Origin: an uncultured bacterium
GTDB taxonomy: Bacteria; Bacteroidota; Bacteroidia; Bacteroidales; UBA932
Length of the DNA stretch: 64,000 nucleotides
Direction of reading: 5' to 3'
Assembly: GCA_949300025.1 (NCBI GenBank)
Contig: CASGCS010000005.1
Location: forward strand, 124,001-188,000
Shown here: one piece after another, positions 1 to 8,712 of the stretch
Layout of the letters: each line of letters opens with the position of its first letter
How positions within the stretch are numbered: position 1 is the first letter of the stretch
The notes under the pieces: generated by a model
Told to the model about the DNA's origin: nothing
What the model saw: only the letters and a program-made list of their open reading frames with translations
The model's database searches: none
Position numbers and translations under genes: made by a program

Positions 1-52
1 ACAGGAAGGTAGTCTTGAATATAGTACCGTAACTGGTTTCTTTTCCACTCAT
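1..52 (-). CDS. Start of a probable polysaccharide flippase (partial)
   Basis: Only the first 17 codons are inside the window, beginning at an ATG read leftward from position 52 and reading MSGKETSYGTIFKTTFL. This polar start followed by SYxxIFKxTxLF resembles the N-terminus of Bacteroidetes O-antigen/capsule flippases (MATE/Wzx type), which usually sit downstream of sugar-modifying genes as here. It starts 21 bases after the stop of the acyltransferase gene, consistent with one operon. The family call is an inference from very little sequence. Confidence 0.4.
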   Translation of the reverse strand, partial: MSGKETSYGTIFKTTFL

Positions 53-73
53 TTTGGTATTCCTTTATCCTAT

Positions 74-973
74 TTACGGTTTCTTCCACAGTTTGGCAGG
101 TATGCCTACGACTGTTTCGCCTTTTGGGACATCTTTAGTTACCAAGGACATACTGCCGACCATGCTGTTGTCGTTTATAATCTTCTTGTTCATCACTACT
201 GAGTTTGGTGCCAGCCAGCAATTGTCTTTTATTACTGCCGACCCCATAAGTAGCGAGCATGCCGTTATTACGTTGTTTTTACCTATAGTTAAATTATGAG
301 CGATATATACATGGTTATCAATAATTGTTCCGTCGTCAATCACTGTCTGTCCTTCAAACAATGCGTTTCCTATTGTGGTGTTATCACCGATAAATACATG
401 TTTGCATATTTTTGTCCCGCCAGCATGCGATATCGCATGAACTGTGCCGTCCGAGAACCGTATGCCTTGGAAACCCTCGCTTCCGATTACTGAACAGCAG
501 CCTATTCTGACATTGTCCTCAATGACAGAATTTTTTCTAATGACAGAATTCGGCCCTACAGTCACATTATTGCCTATAACTACATTATTTTCTATTACTA
601 CACTGGGATGTATAGAGCAATGCTCGCCAATTATAGGAGGATTTTCAACAATTGAATAAAATCCATTTGAAAAGAGCGTCTCATGCAACTTATAGAACTC
701 TTCTTCAGGATGATCAACAACGAATAGTGTTACTTCTCTCGACAGATTCTCCAGTACGGTTCCGCTTATTTGTGTGGGGATAAATAATGCTGACACAGCA
801 TTATTTCCGTTTACGGCATCTATGTATTTCCCGGCTGTAATATAGGATAGTATTGATTTGTATTCACTTTGCCTGTTACATAGGTTCAATCCGTTTATTT
901 CCACATTTTGCCCTACATAATGACAATTTATCAGCTTGCTGATTTCCTCTGCCGTAATCTTCCTGTATGTCAT
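74..973 (-). CDS. LpxD-like hexapeptide-repeat N-acyltransferase
   Basis: A 299-residue acyltransferase of the left-handed beta-helix type. Residues 1-110 form an N-terminal domain like that of LpxD. From about residue 115 to 270 there are imperfect hexapeptide repeats such as IGEHCS and VVIGNN. His226 in the motif IAHN corresponds to the catalytic base of LpxD enzymes. The protein ends with the common VVGIPAK segment. Its place downstream of two DegT-family proteins and a 4,6-dehydratase suggests it acylates the amino group of a nucleotide-linked amino sugar rather than lipid A, but this is inferred from context. It starts 12 bases after the stop of the upstream gene. The acyl donor cannot be told from the sequence. 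Confidence 0.8.
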   Translation of the reverse strand: MTYRKITAEEISKLINCHYVGQNVEINGLNLCNRQSEYKSILSYITAGKYIDAVNGNNAVSALFIPTQISGTVLENLSREVTLFVVDHPEEEFYKLHETLFSNGFYSIVENPPIIGEHCSIHPSVVIENNVVIGNNVTVGPNSVIRKNSVIEDNVRIGCCSVIGSEGFQGIRFSDGTVHAISHAGGTKICKHVFIGDNTTIGNALFEGQTVIDDGTIIDNHVYIAHNLTIGKNNVITACSLLMGSAVIKDNCWLAPNSVVMNKKIINDNSMVGSMSLVTKDVPKGETVVGIPAKLWKKP

Positions 974-985
974 ATATCCTGATGT

Positions 986-2032
986 TTATAGTTCATACCA
1001 CCATCCACTGGGCAGCGCTATGAACTTATTATAAAATTCTTGTGTCCCGGGCAATACCTCCTTACTGCCAAAAACCGAATAATAGGTATTGGGAAGATGC
1101 ACTCCTGAAGCGTAGAATCCTTTCTCGCGGAAATTCAACATATCGCTTGTCTTGTTTTCTGAAAGAATGCCATAGACCCAGTAATTCGGCTCAATCTCAG
1201 CGCGGTTGCCCAATTTATCAAACTCCAGTTTTTCATTCCAATTCAAAGCATTTCGTTTCTGCTTTTCAAGGAGGCTGTCAATATCTTCCATCTGCGCACA
1301 GCCTATATAACTGTTGAGTTCACTCATAGTGCCTCCATAACCTGGCGTAGTTATATCACAATCAGGAGAAATCTCGCCATATTGGTCTCTGAAGACACTG
1401 CGGTCTATTCCAAAGTCACGTGCCAGCAATGCAGCATCATACATGCCTTTATCCTTGAACACTATTGCTCCTCCGTCTATCGTATTGGGCAAACGAACAG
1501 TCTGAAAGGAAAATACCGTAACATCAGTGCCAAGGTCGCCGGCTCTATGATTTTTGTACTTAGACCCAAAAGCCTCTACACAATCATCGATTACAGGTAT
1601 ACCAAATTCCTGCCCCAAAGCATTAATTTCATCTACGTAACCGATGTATCCGCAGAAATGATTGTGAAAAATAAGTTTTGTTTTTGGGGATATCTTACTA
1701 CGTACGCTATCTGGAGACAATGTGCCGGTTCTTGGATCTATATCTGCCCATATTACTTTCAACCCGAATGTTTTCAATGGCTGGTTGGACGCCAGGCAAC
1801 TCATCGGAGACGCAATCACCTCATCACCTGGTCTGAGTCCGAGAACTGTAAGCGCTATCTGGATAGAGATTGCATAGGTATTAGTCGTTAGCAGACAATT
1901 CACTCCTATATACGAACGCAGTGCTGATTCGAACTGTCTGCCCCATTTGCCATACGACAGCGCCCCTGAATGAAGAATATTTTCTAATTCAGGTAATTCT
2001 GGCGGCATATATGGTTTATATAAAGGCACCAT
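986..2032 (-). CDS. DegT/DnrJ/EryC1-family protein lacking the PLP lysine
   Basis: A fold-type I, PLP-family protein of about 348 residues, clearly paralogous to the gene immediately upstream. Numbered from the longer start, Asp153 (which would hold the PLP ring nitrogen) is kept in VIDDCVEA, but the Schiff-base lysine position is Arg183 in FSFQTVRLPNTIDGG; the codon is CGT. The paralogue has Lys at the aligned site. Glu156 also replaces the usual His or Gln. Known lysine-less members include dehydratases such as ColD, which has His. So this may be a dehydratase, a partner subunit of the neighbouring aminotransferase, or inactive. I chose the ATG at 2032 because it aligns with the paralogue (MVPLYKP and MIPLVKP); an in-frame ATG at 2041 overlaps the upstream stop. 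Confidence 0.85.
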   Translation of the reverse strand: MVPLYKPYMPPELPELENILHSGALSYGKWGRQFESALRSYIGVNCLLTTNTYAISIQIALTVLGLRPGDEVIASPMSCLASNQPLKTFGLKVIWADIDPRTGTLSPDSVRSKISPKTKLIFHNHFCGYIGYVDEINALGQEFGIPVIDDCVEAFGSKYKNHRAGDLGTDVTVFSFQTVRLPNTIDGGAIVFKDKGMYDAALLARDFGIDRSVFRDQYGEISPDCDITTPGYGGTMSELNSYIGCAQMEDIDSLLEKQKRNALNWNEKLEFDKLGNRAEIEPNYWVYGILSENKTSDMLNFREKGFYASGVHLPNTYYSVFGSKEVLPGTQEFYNKFIALPSGWWYEL

Positions 2033-2034
2033 TC

Positions 2035-3123
2035 CTACCATCCTTTTTTTATCAATTCAACTATTCTGTCGCGAGCGGCATCATCAACCCACCAGCCGCA
2101 TGGAATATGCACGAAACTGCTGTACCACTCCTCCATTTGAGGAAGTTCCCTACGGGACTCATTGAAGATGGTATGTGTGTCGCTGCGGTGGTGAAGCGGT
2201 GAGGCCGTTATGCCGGCTGCCTCCATCATCCTGATAAAATCGGCACGATTTTCAACCCGCATGGTATATAGCCAATACGAGGGTTCTGTGTGTTGATTGT
2301 ATTTTACAAGTCTTACTCCCGGAACTCCTTTCAGAGCCTTGTCATAGGCTTTCCCGTTCGTGATATAGCGGTTGATATTCTCGTTGATGAATTTCATCTG
2401 GACACTTCCGATTGTGGCGTTGACATTGTTCATGGCATATTTGTACCCTACCTCGGTAATGTCGTTTTCAAGCCTGCTTTTGTCTTTGGACAGTCCAAAC
2501 CAACGTAAGCGCATGGCACGTTCCATTTGTCTGTCTGTCTTCATTGCAAGAAATCCGCCGTCTACAGTAGTAAGGTGCTTGATGGCCTGCAATGAAAAGA
2601 CAGTGTACGGAGAATTGTTGCCGATCATCTTTCCGTTATACCTGCTGCCCAGTGCATGTGCCGCATCTTCTATAACAGGTATATTGAACTCTTCTGATAT
2701 CTTGTTGAATTCATCCATGTCGCACACCATTCCCGCATAATGGACTAGCACAATCGCTTTTGTCTTCTCAGTTATGAGCGTACGCACACTTTTCGGGTCA
2801 AGCAAGCCGTTTGAAGGGTCCACGTCTCCCCATACAATCTTTGCTCCTACCATTTTGATTGACGTATTGGTCGGCTCTGCAGTCATGGGAGTTGAAATCA
2901 CCTCGTCTCCAGGCTTTATCCCGGCAAGTATGTAGGCAAGATGCAGGGCATCCGTTCCTGAATGTACGGATATCATGTTCTGATTGCCTATATAGCTGCG
3001 GAACTGATTCTCGAAATCGTAAACGGCCTGTCCGGTGGCGATATAGCCGCTGTATAAAATTTCTTCCAGTGCTGGCATCAGTGCCTCTCGGGGAGGCATA
3101 TATGGTTTTACTAAAGGTATCAT
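2035..3123 (-). CDS. DegT/DnrJ/EryC1-family sugar aminotransferase
   Basis: A 362-residue PLP-dependent aminotransferase of the nucleotide-sugar family. The PLP lysine is Lys182 in FSLQAIKHLTTVDGG. The ring-binding Asp153 and stacking His156 are in VIEDAAHALGS, and SGTDALHLAY near residue 56 forms the phosphate region. The likely reaction is transfer of an amino group from glutamate to C4 of a UDP-4-keto-6-deoxy sugar, the product of the dehydratase encoded 9 bases upstream. It is followed almost directly by a paralogue that lacks the lysine. Exact sugar and regiochemistry cannot be read from the sequence. Confidence 0.9.
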   Translation of the reverse strand: MIPLVKPYMPPREALMPALEEILYSGYIATGQAVYDFENQFRSYIGNQNMISVHSGTDALHLAYILAGIKPGDEVISTPMTAEPTNTSIKMVGAKIVWGDVDPSNGLLDPKSVRTLITEKTKAIVLVHYAGMVCDMDEFNKISEEFNIPVIEDAAHALGSRYNGKMIGNNSPYTVFSLQAIKHLTTVDGGFLAMKTDRQMERAMRLRWFGLSKDKSRLENDITEVGYKYAMNNVNATIGSVQMKFINENINRYITNGKAYDKALKGVPGVRLVKYNQHTEPSYWLYTMRVENRADFIRMMEAAGITASPLHHRSDTHTIFNESRRELPQMEEWYSSFVHIPCGWWVDDAARDRIVELIKKGW

Positions 3124-3132
3124 GATAATTTT

Positions 3133-4167
3133 TTAATATTGTATTCCGAATTCCTTGAGACGTTCCTGGACGTAGTCCAAGGTGAGAAGAAGTTCTTTCA
3201 TCTGCCGTACATCAAGCAGACGTGCATTGTCCGAATTGTAATCAGGAATATCAAAACGATGTCCGAACCTGTCCACATACAAGCTGTAATTGAGGTCCCT
3301 GAGGTCTGCAGGTACCCTGAAAAAGTCTCCCATATCCTCAGCCTTCGTCATTTCCTCACTGGTACATAGGGTCTCATACATTTTTTCTCCATGTCTGGCA
3401 CCAATTATCCTTATCTCATTGTCAGCATGAAAGAGTTCCTTGACGGCCTGTGCGAGAGTGGCAATAGTAGCGGCAGGTGCCTTCTGGACAAACAAGTCTC
3501 CCGGATTGGCATGTCTGAATGCAAACAGTACCAAATCAACTGCCTGGTCCAAGGACATCATATAACGGGTCATTTCGGGAACGGTGATTGTCATCGGGAT
3601 GCCTGCCTTTATCTGATCAATAAAAAGAGGTATTATGGAGCCCCGAGAGCACATGACATTGCCGTATCTGGTTGCACAGATTACTCCGCCATATTCTTTC
3701 ACCCTTGCATCGCGTGATTTGGAGATTGCAAGTTTTTCCATGATGGCTTTGGTCATGCCCATAGTGTTCACCGGATATGCGGCTTTATCTGTCGATAGCA
3801 CCACTACTCGGGATACTTTATTCTGTACTGCCGCTTCCAGCACATTTTCAGACCCTAATATGTTGGTACGGACAGCTTCCATAGGATAAAACTCGCAAGA
3901 AGGAACCTGTTTTAAAGCCGCAGCTGAAAACACATAATCAACTCCGCGCATTGCGTTGTTTATGGAGTTGAAATCGCGCACATCCCCGATTATAAAGTTG
4001 ATTTTGGGATTATTGAGGTGATGACGCATGTCATCTTGCTTTTTCTCGTCCCTTGAAAAGATGCGGATTTCTTTGAAGTCCTCATTAATAAAACGCTTAA
4101 GGACAGCATTGCCGAATGACCCGGTACCTCCGGTAATCATAAGGGTCTTACCAGAAAATTCTGACAT
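3133..4167 (-). CDS. UDP-GlcNAc 4,6-dehydratase/5-epimerase, CapE/FnlA type
   Basis: An extended short-chain dehydrogenase/reductase of 344 residues. The Rossmann motif TGGTGSFGN is at residues 12-20 and STDKA at 125-129. The catalytic position is Met136 followed by Lys140 (YPVNTMGMTK). A Met-x3-Lys motif in place of Tyr-x3-Lys is a known hallmark of the CapE/FnlA/WbjB subgroup, which makes a UDP-2-acetamido-2,6-dideoxy-4-hexulose. That product suits the two DegT-family proteins downstream. The usual partners FnlB and FnlC are not in the window, which favours amination over the L-FucNAc route. Confidence 0.87.
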   Translation of the reverse strand: MSEFSGKTLMITGGTGSFGNAVLKRFINEDFKEIRIFSRDEKKQDDMRHHLNNPKINFIIGDVRDFNSINNAMRGVDYVFSAAALKQVPSCEFYPMEAVRTNILGSENVLEAAVQNKVSRVVVLSTDKAAYPVNTMGMTKAIMEKLAISKSRDARVKEYGGVICATRYGNVMCSRGSIIPLFIDQIKAGIPMTITVPEMTRYMMSLDQAVDLVLFAFRHANPGDLFVQKAPAATIATLAQAVKELFHADNEIRIIGARHGEKMYETLCTSEEMTKAEDMGDFFRVPADLRDLNYSLYVDRFGHRFDIPDYNSDNARLLDVRQMKELLLTLDYVQERLKEFGIQY

Positions 4168-4233
4168 TATTTTAGATTCTATAAGATAATTTTGTAAAAG
4201 TAATCTATGATTGATGGTGCACTGCCATCAGCA

Positions 4234-5550
4234 TCAGTCCCTCCCGAACAAATCTCTAGTATACACCTTCTCCCTCACATCATCCAGGCAGGAGTCATAT
4301 CTGTTGGCGATGATGGCCTTTGCATTGCGTTTGAACTTTTCCAGGTCATTCACTACTTCGCTGCCGAAGAAAGTGTTTCCATCTTCCAGCGTAGGTTCAT
4401 AGATTATAACCTTTGCTCCTTTAGCCTTTATGCGTTTCATAACCCCTTGGATGGAACTTTGGCGGAAGTTATCTGAATTCGATTTCATTGTCAGACGATA
4501 TACCCCTATTACAACATCTTCTTCACGGTTCTTGTTCCATACACTGTTTGCAGTATAATAGCCAGCCTTTTCCAGAACACGTTCTGCAATGAAATCCTTT
4601 CTTGTCCTGTTGCTCTCGACAATGGCTTCTATCAGGTTCTCAGGCACGTCTGCATAATTTGCAAGAAGTTGTTTCGTATCCTTTGGCAGACAGTAGCCTC
4701 CATATCCGAAAGAAGGATTGTTATAGTGCGTACCTATACGCGGGTCGAGGCAGACACCATCGATTATATGCTGCGTATTGAGTCCCTTCATTTCAGCATA
4801 GGTATCCAGTTCGTTAAAATATGACACCCTAAGGGCCAGATAAGTATTCGCGAAGAGCTTGACCGCTTCGGCCTCTTTCAGGCCCATGAACAGGGTCGGG
4901 ATGTCCTGCCTGACGGCTCCCTCCTGCAGCAGTCCGGCAAAGGTGCGTGCCGCCTGCTCGAGGTGCGGTATGTCGGCAATGGCCTCCAGGGCGCGGTTCT
5001 CCTCCTCAAACTCGGGGCTGTCAATAATCTTCGGCACTCCAACTATTATCCGGCTTGGATACAAGTTGTCGTACAGGGCCTTGCTCTCGCGCAGGAACTC
5101 CGGGGCGAACAGCAAGTTCAGCCGCCTCACGCCCTGTCTCCAGTACTTCACATAGAGGCTCCGGCAGTAACCCACGGGAATGGTAGACTTGATGACCATC
5201 ACCGCGTCCGGGTTGACCTCCAGCACGAGGTCGATGACCTCCTCCACGTGCGAGGTGTCGAAATAGTTGCGCACCGGGTCGTAATTGGTTGGGGCGGCGA
5301 TGATGACAAATCCGGCATCGGAGTAGGCCTTCTTTCCGTCCAATGTGGCTGTAAGGTTGAGAGGCTTTTCCGCCAGGTATTTCTCGATGTACTCGTCCTG
5401 GATGGGCGATTTAAGATTGTTTATCAGGTCCACCTTCTCGGGAATGACATCCACTGCCGTTACCTCGTTATGTTGAGACAACAGTACTGCCATGGATAAT
5501 CCCACGTAGCCTGTACCTGCAACTGCTATTTTATATGATTTCATAGACAT
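4234..5550 (-). CDS. ugd: UDP-glucose 6-dehydrogenase family protein
   Basis: A 438-residue nucleotide-sugar dehydrogenase. The NAD-binding motif is GTGYVGLS at residues 12-19. The central domain carries Lys231 and Asn235 ([12 protein letters not shown]), and the catalytic thiol is Cys287 in [15 protein letters not shown]. It would oxidise UDP-glucose to UDP-glucuronate in the cytoplasm for polysaccharide synthesis. It follows upxY by 37 bases. The base composition changes inside the gene: the 5' part (about 4860-5550) is strongly GC-rich like upxY, while the 3' part (4234-4850) matches the less GC-rich downstream genes, suggesting a recombination joint. Confidence 0.92.
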   Translation of the reverse strand: MSMKSYKIAVAGTGYVGLSMAVLLSQHNEVTAVDVIPEKVDLINNLKSPIQDEYIEKYLAEKPLNLTATLDGKKAYSDAGFVIIAAPTNYDPVRNYFDTSHVEEVIDLVLEVNPDAVMVIKSTIPVGYCRSLYVKYWRQGVRRLNLLFAPEFLRESKALYDNLYPSRIIVGVPKIIDSPEFEEENRALEAIADIPHLEQAARTFAGLLQEGAVRQDIPTLFMGLKEAEAVKLFANTYLALRVSYFNELDTYAEMKGLNTQHIIDGVCLDPRIGTHYNNPSFGYGGYCLPKDTKQLLANYADVPENLIEAIVESNRTRKDFIAERVLEKAGYYTANSVWNKNREEDVVIGVYRLTMKSNSDNFRQSSIQGVMKRIKAKGAKVIIYEPTLEDGNTFFGSEVVNDLEKFKRNAKAIIANRYDSCLDDVREKVYTRDLFGRD

Positions 5551-5587
5551 TGAAATATATATGCCTGAACATTCTCCCCTTCTCCTT

Positions 5588-6163
5588 TCACTCCACCTTT
5601 TCCACGAGGCTGGGGTGGATTGCGGCGTAGGCTACTGCCATTACGCCGGAGATGGCTACCACCACCCGCTTTTCACGGGCCCCCTTGACTCTCATGAATG
5701 TGCCGGTGCGTCCCTCGAACTCACCGCCGGTAATCCTCACCTTCACGCCCCTGGCAAGATCTACATCAGAGGCCTTAAGGAAGATGAACTGGTCGTTGTA
5801 ACTGCCTACGGCGGCTATGAACTGCTGCATCTGGACCTCGGGAACCGTTATCTTCTCATGGCTGCGGCTGTCTGTCATGTACTGCAGGTACTCCGCCCGC
5901 GATTTCACCCCCTGGATTACAGACTGCCTCCCGTAAACGAACAGCAGGTTGCCGGCAACCGGAGTGTACTTCCTCACCTTTCTGCCGTGCACTGTCTTCT
6001 CCTCCCATTTCATTGGAACAAAGCATTGTGCGCCTGAATTCTCCAGAAGTGTTCTGGCCTGCTGCACGCGGCGGTAGGTGGCTCTCATGGCATACCACAG
6101 CTCCTCTTCGCGGCAGAGTATACCTTTGGGGCTTTGAATATGCTGTAATATATTCAAATTCAA
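5588..6163 (-). CDS. UpxY-family transcription antiterminator (NusG paralogue)
   Basis: A 191-residue NusG-like protein. The NGN domain runs from about residue 22 ([10 protein letters not shown]) to 125, and a KOW motif lies near residues 148-175 ([15 protein letters not shown]). In Bacteroides, UpxY proteins are encoded first in each capsule operon and let RNA polymerase read through that operon's leader. The position here, first gene of the polysaccharide operon behind a leader hairpin, fits that role. The gene is notably GC-rich compared with the sugar genes further down. The class is clear; the assignment to this operon is an inference from position. Confidence 0.9.
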   Translation of the reverse strand: MNLNILQHIQSPKGILCREEELWYAMRATYRRVQQARTLLENSGAQCFVPMKWEEKTVHGRKVRKYTPVAGNLLFVYGRQSVIQGVKSRAEYLQYMTDSRSHEKITVPEVQMQQFIAAVGSYNDQFIFLKASDVDLARGVKVRITGGEFEGRTGTFMRVKGAREKRVVVAISGVMAVAYAAIHPSLVEKVE

Positions 6164-6189
6164 ATAAATAAACCTTTCTCCCGAATTTT

Positions 6190-6218
6190 ATGCATCTCTC
6201 TCGGCAAGAGACATGCAT
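6190..6218 (-). other. Hairpin in the leader of the upxY operon
   Basis: An inverted repeat with outer arms ATGCAT (6190-6195 and 6213-6218), then one mismatch and a TCTCT/AGAGA extension closing a short loop. It lies between the predicted promoter and the upxY start codon, so it would be present in the leader RNA. A hairpin in this position is where UpxY-type factors would act during early elongation; the link to UpxY is inference. Confidence 0.5.
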
Positions 6219-6231
6219 ATTAAATTAACTG

Positions 6232-6265
6232 CAAAGATATAACTTTATTTTTAATCCTGCCCAAA
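6232..6265 (-). promoter_or_regulatory. Bacteroidetes-type promoter for the upxY operon
   Basis: On the minus strand the -7 box is TATCTTTG (6239 to 6232) and a -33 TTTG lies at 6265-6262, 22 bases away. This matches the TTTG / TAnnTTTG consensus and would start transcription near 6225, about 60 bases before upxY. Confidence 0.5.
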
Positions 6266-6466
6266 ATAATGCATCCGTCACAATAATTTTATCTTTGTAT
6301 CATTCTTATTTTAAACTTCGTTTACAATCACGCTACGTCTCGGCATTGTCTGAACAAGTTCTGCCACTGCTCCCGGCTGCAGTTCAAAAATAGTGCCCGG
6401 CAACAGTTTTTCATTCGTCAAGGTGCGTTTTCCCGCATTTACAGACTGCCTTTGAGCCTAAAATCG

Positions 6467-6474
6467 TATATTTG
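6467..6474 (+). promoter_or_regulatory. -7 box for manC with a very short leader
   Basis: TATATTTG matches TAnnTTTG and ends 13 bases before the manC ATG, so the leader would be only a few bases long. No clear TTTG -33 box is present. Confidence 0.4.
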
Positions 6475-6487
6475 CCAATCAAGTTAA

Positions 6488-7831
6488 ATGAAAATGCAGC
6501 TTATATTACTTTCAGGAGGCTCGGGAAAACGGCTCTGGCCGCTTTCCAACGACTCTTACAGCAAACAGTTCCTAAGGCTTCTGCCCTCGCCCGACGGAGG
6601 CCGCGAATCAATGATCCAGCGTGCGGTAAGGCAAGCAAGGGAGTCGGGGCTCGATGCACAGATTACAATTGCCACAGGCGAAAACCAGCGTGATGCAATA
6701 GTCAGCCAGATAGGTGGCGGCGTAAACATTGTGACCGAACCGGAAAGGCGCGACACCTTTCCTGCGATAGCGCTCGCCTGCCTCTATCTGGAAATGGAGA
6801 AGAAATGCGGCCCAGACGAGGTTGTGGTCGTAATGCCGTGCGACACATATACAGATATCCAATACTTTACTGCAATAGGCAAAATGGCCGATGCCGTGGA
6901 AAATGGGCTTGCAGAACTTGTCCTGATGGGTATCTTCCCTCACTATCCTTCGGTAAAATACGGCTATGTCATGCCCGGGGAGCGCAACGGGGAGCTGTTT
7001 TCGGCAAAAGGTTTTACAGAGAAGCCGGAAATTGAACGGGCAAAGGAACTTATTGCAGAAGGGGCATTCTGGAACGGAGGAGTCTTTGCCTTCAGGCTCG
7101 GTTACATGCTTGCAATTGCCAGGCAATACACAAACGCCCCTGATTTCTGGAAAGCAAGGAAAGAGTTTGGTGTATTTCCCAAGATAAGTTTCGACTATCA
7201 GGTGGCTGAAAAAGCTGAATCTGTGGCGGTGCTACCGTTCAAGGGAATGTGGAAAGACATTGGTACGTGGGACGCGCTTTCAGAAGTGATAGGCAGCAAT
7301 GTGATAGGCAATGCCATAATTGACGAACATGCAAGGAACACGCATATCATAAACCAGCTGGATATTCCATGCATCTGCATAGGGGCAAACAACCTGGTGG
7401 TGGCAGCAAGCCCCGACGGCATTCTGATAGTGGACAAGTACAACTGCGAACAGGTGAAACCGTATGTATCTGCCTTTGAGGTACGCCCCATGTATGAGGA
7501 GCGCCGCTGGGGCACATACAAGGTGATAGACAACTTCACCTCGTCTGACAGCACCCGCTCGCTCACAAAACACCTTTGCATTGCAGCCGGGAAAAGCATA
7601 AGTTACCAGAGGCACTTCCACCGCGACGAAGTATGGACATTTGTTGAAGGCAGCGGCGTTCTTATCCTCGACGGAGCGGTGCGCAATGTCGGCAAAGGAG
7701 ACGTAGTGCATATAACCAAAGGGCAGATGCATGCGATTAAGGCCGTGACAGACCTGCATATACTGGAAGTTCAAATGGGAGACCTCCTGGACGAGAGCGA
7801 CATAGAACGATTCGAATATAATTGGGAATAA
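6488..7831 (+). CDS. manC: Mannose-1-phosphate guanylyltransferase
   Basis: A 447-residue type II enzyme that makes GDP-mannose from mannose-1-phosphate and GTP. The nucleotidyltransferase signature LSGGSGKRLWPLS is at residues 8-20, with FTEKPEIERA in the middle of the catalytic domain. From about residue 335 the protein continues into a cupin domain (YQRHFHRDEVWTFVEG) like the isomerase part of bifunctional ManC/AlgA proteins. GDP-mannose would feed polysaccharide or glycoprotein fucose/mannose pathways. It is divergent from the upxY operon, not part of it. Confidence 0.92.
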   Translation: MKMQLILLSGGSGKRLWPLSNDSYSKQFLRLLPSPDGGRESMIQRAVRQARESGLDAQITIATGENQRDAIVSQIGGGVNIVTEPERRDTFPAIALACLYLEMEKKCGPDEVVVVMPCDTYTDIQYFTAIGKMADAVENGLAELVLMGIFPHYPSVKYGYVMPGERNGELFSAKGFTEKPEIERAKELIAEGAFWNGGVFAFRLGYMLAIARQYTNAPDFWKARKEFGVFPKISFDYQVAEKAESVAVLPFKGMWKDIGTWDALSEVIGSNVIGNAIIDEHARNTHIINQLDIPCICIGANNLVVAASPDGILIVDKYNCEQVKPYVSAFEVRPMYEERRWGTYKVIDNFTSSDSTRSLTKHLCIAAGKSISYQRHFHRDEVWTFVEGSGVLILDGAVRNVGKGDVVHITKGQMHAIKAVTDLHILEVQMGDLLDESDIERFEYNWE

Positions 7832-7860
7832 AATTACTATCTTCGCGAAAACTATTCAAG

Positions 7861-8712
7861 ATGGCGGACACAGGAAAAACCAACAAGACCCAAAAAAAGG
7901 AGACAAAAAAAGAGACAATATCTGTCAAGGTGCTGCTCAAGCATTTAGGACTTGCTGTCGCTTGCGCATTTGCGGCACTTTGCATAATCATGTTCCTTTT
8001 AAAACTGATTACCAGACACAACAGGGAACTTGAGGTCCCCTCTTTCATAAACATGACAATGGAAGAGGCACAGCAGGTTGCCGCCGCGAACCACATGAGA
8101 ATAGAGATAACAGACTCGGTATACATAAACCGCATGGAGCCGGGAGCGATATACAGGCAGAACCCCAAAGAGGGGAGCATGGTAAAGAAAAACAGACGCA
8201 TACTGCTTACAATCAACGCAAAACTGGCAAAGACCGTACAGATGCCTTCTCTTGTAGGATACTCGTTGCGACAGGCCCAGTCCGAACTTGTCGCCAACCA
8301 GTTGAGAGTCGGAAATCTCATTTACCGCCAAGACCTTGCGACAAACAATGTGCTCGAACAGCACTACAACGGTTCGATAATAGCGCCGGGCAGGAATATC
8401 CCGGTGGAAAGCCGTATAGACCTTGTGCTCGGGCTCAACGACCAGGACACTCTGACATATATACCGCAACTTAAGGGTACGCCGTACAGCCGCCTGAAGG
8501 CTACGCTGACAGAAAATTCTCTCAACCTTGCATCGGCCCTGTTCGACAACACCGTCCAGGATTATTCAGATTCGCTTGAGGCAATGGTCTACAGACAGAT
8601 TCCGGCCTATTCAGACTCCGTGAGAATAAAAATGGGCTCAGCTGTCACGGTTTATCTCACAAAAGACAAGTCACTTCTTGAAATTCCGGAAAAGAGTGGA
8701 GAAGAACTTTAA
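7861..8712 (+). CDS. Membrane-anchored PASTA-domain protein
   Basis: About 283 residues: a Lys/Thr-rich cytoplasmic tail, one membrane helix (LAVACAFAALCIIMFLL) and a periplasmic part with three PASTA-like repeats (first begins VPSFINMTMEEAQQVAAAN). There is no kinase domain. PASTA domains are known to bind peptidoglycan or muropeptides in Ser/Thr kinases and PBPs; free PASTA proteins of this form next to rluD are common in Bacteroidetes, with no settled role. I use the ATG at 7861, since an upstream in-frame ATG at 7822 overlaps manC and lacks family resemblance. A near-consensus -7 box, TATCTTCG, lies at 7838-7845. Confidence 0.8.
   Translation: MADTGKTNKTQKKETKKETISVKVLLKHLGLAVACAFAALCIIMFLLKLITRHNRELEVPSFINMTMEEAQQVAAANHMRIEITDSVYINRMEPGAIYRQNPKEGSMVKKNRRILLTINAKLAKTVQMPSLVGYSLRQAQSELVANQLRVGNLIYRQDLATNNVLEQHYNGSIIAPGRNIPVESRIDLVLGLNDQDTLTYIPQLKGTPYSRLKATLTENSLNLASALFDNTVQDYSDSLEAMVYRQIPAYSDSVRIKMGSAVTVYLTKDKSLLEIPEKSGEEL

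Larger units (their letters stand above)
6164..6487. other. Divergent intergenic region between upxY and manC
   Basis: This 324-base gap holds the upxY promoter and leader hairpin at its left end and a short-leader promoter for manC at its right end. A further TATCTTTG lies at 6290-6297 on the plus strand without a clear -33 partner. Between about 6300 and 6460 I see no gene and no repeat. Confidence 0.5.

Noticed and set aside
1921..1950. tRNA-like GATTCGAAC motif
   Set aside because: It lies inside the coding sequence of the DegT-family gene and no cloverleaf can be formed around it.
6300..6466. Possible invertible promoter upstream of the polysaccharide operon
   Set aside because: I found the leader hairpin but no pair of inverted repeats flanking the promoter, so phase variation by the Mpi-like enzyme is not supported here.
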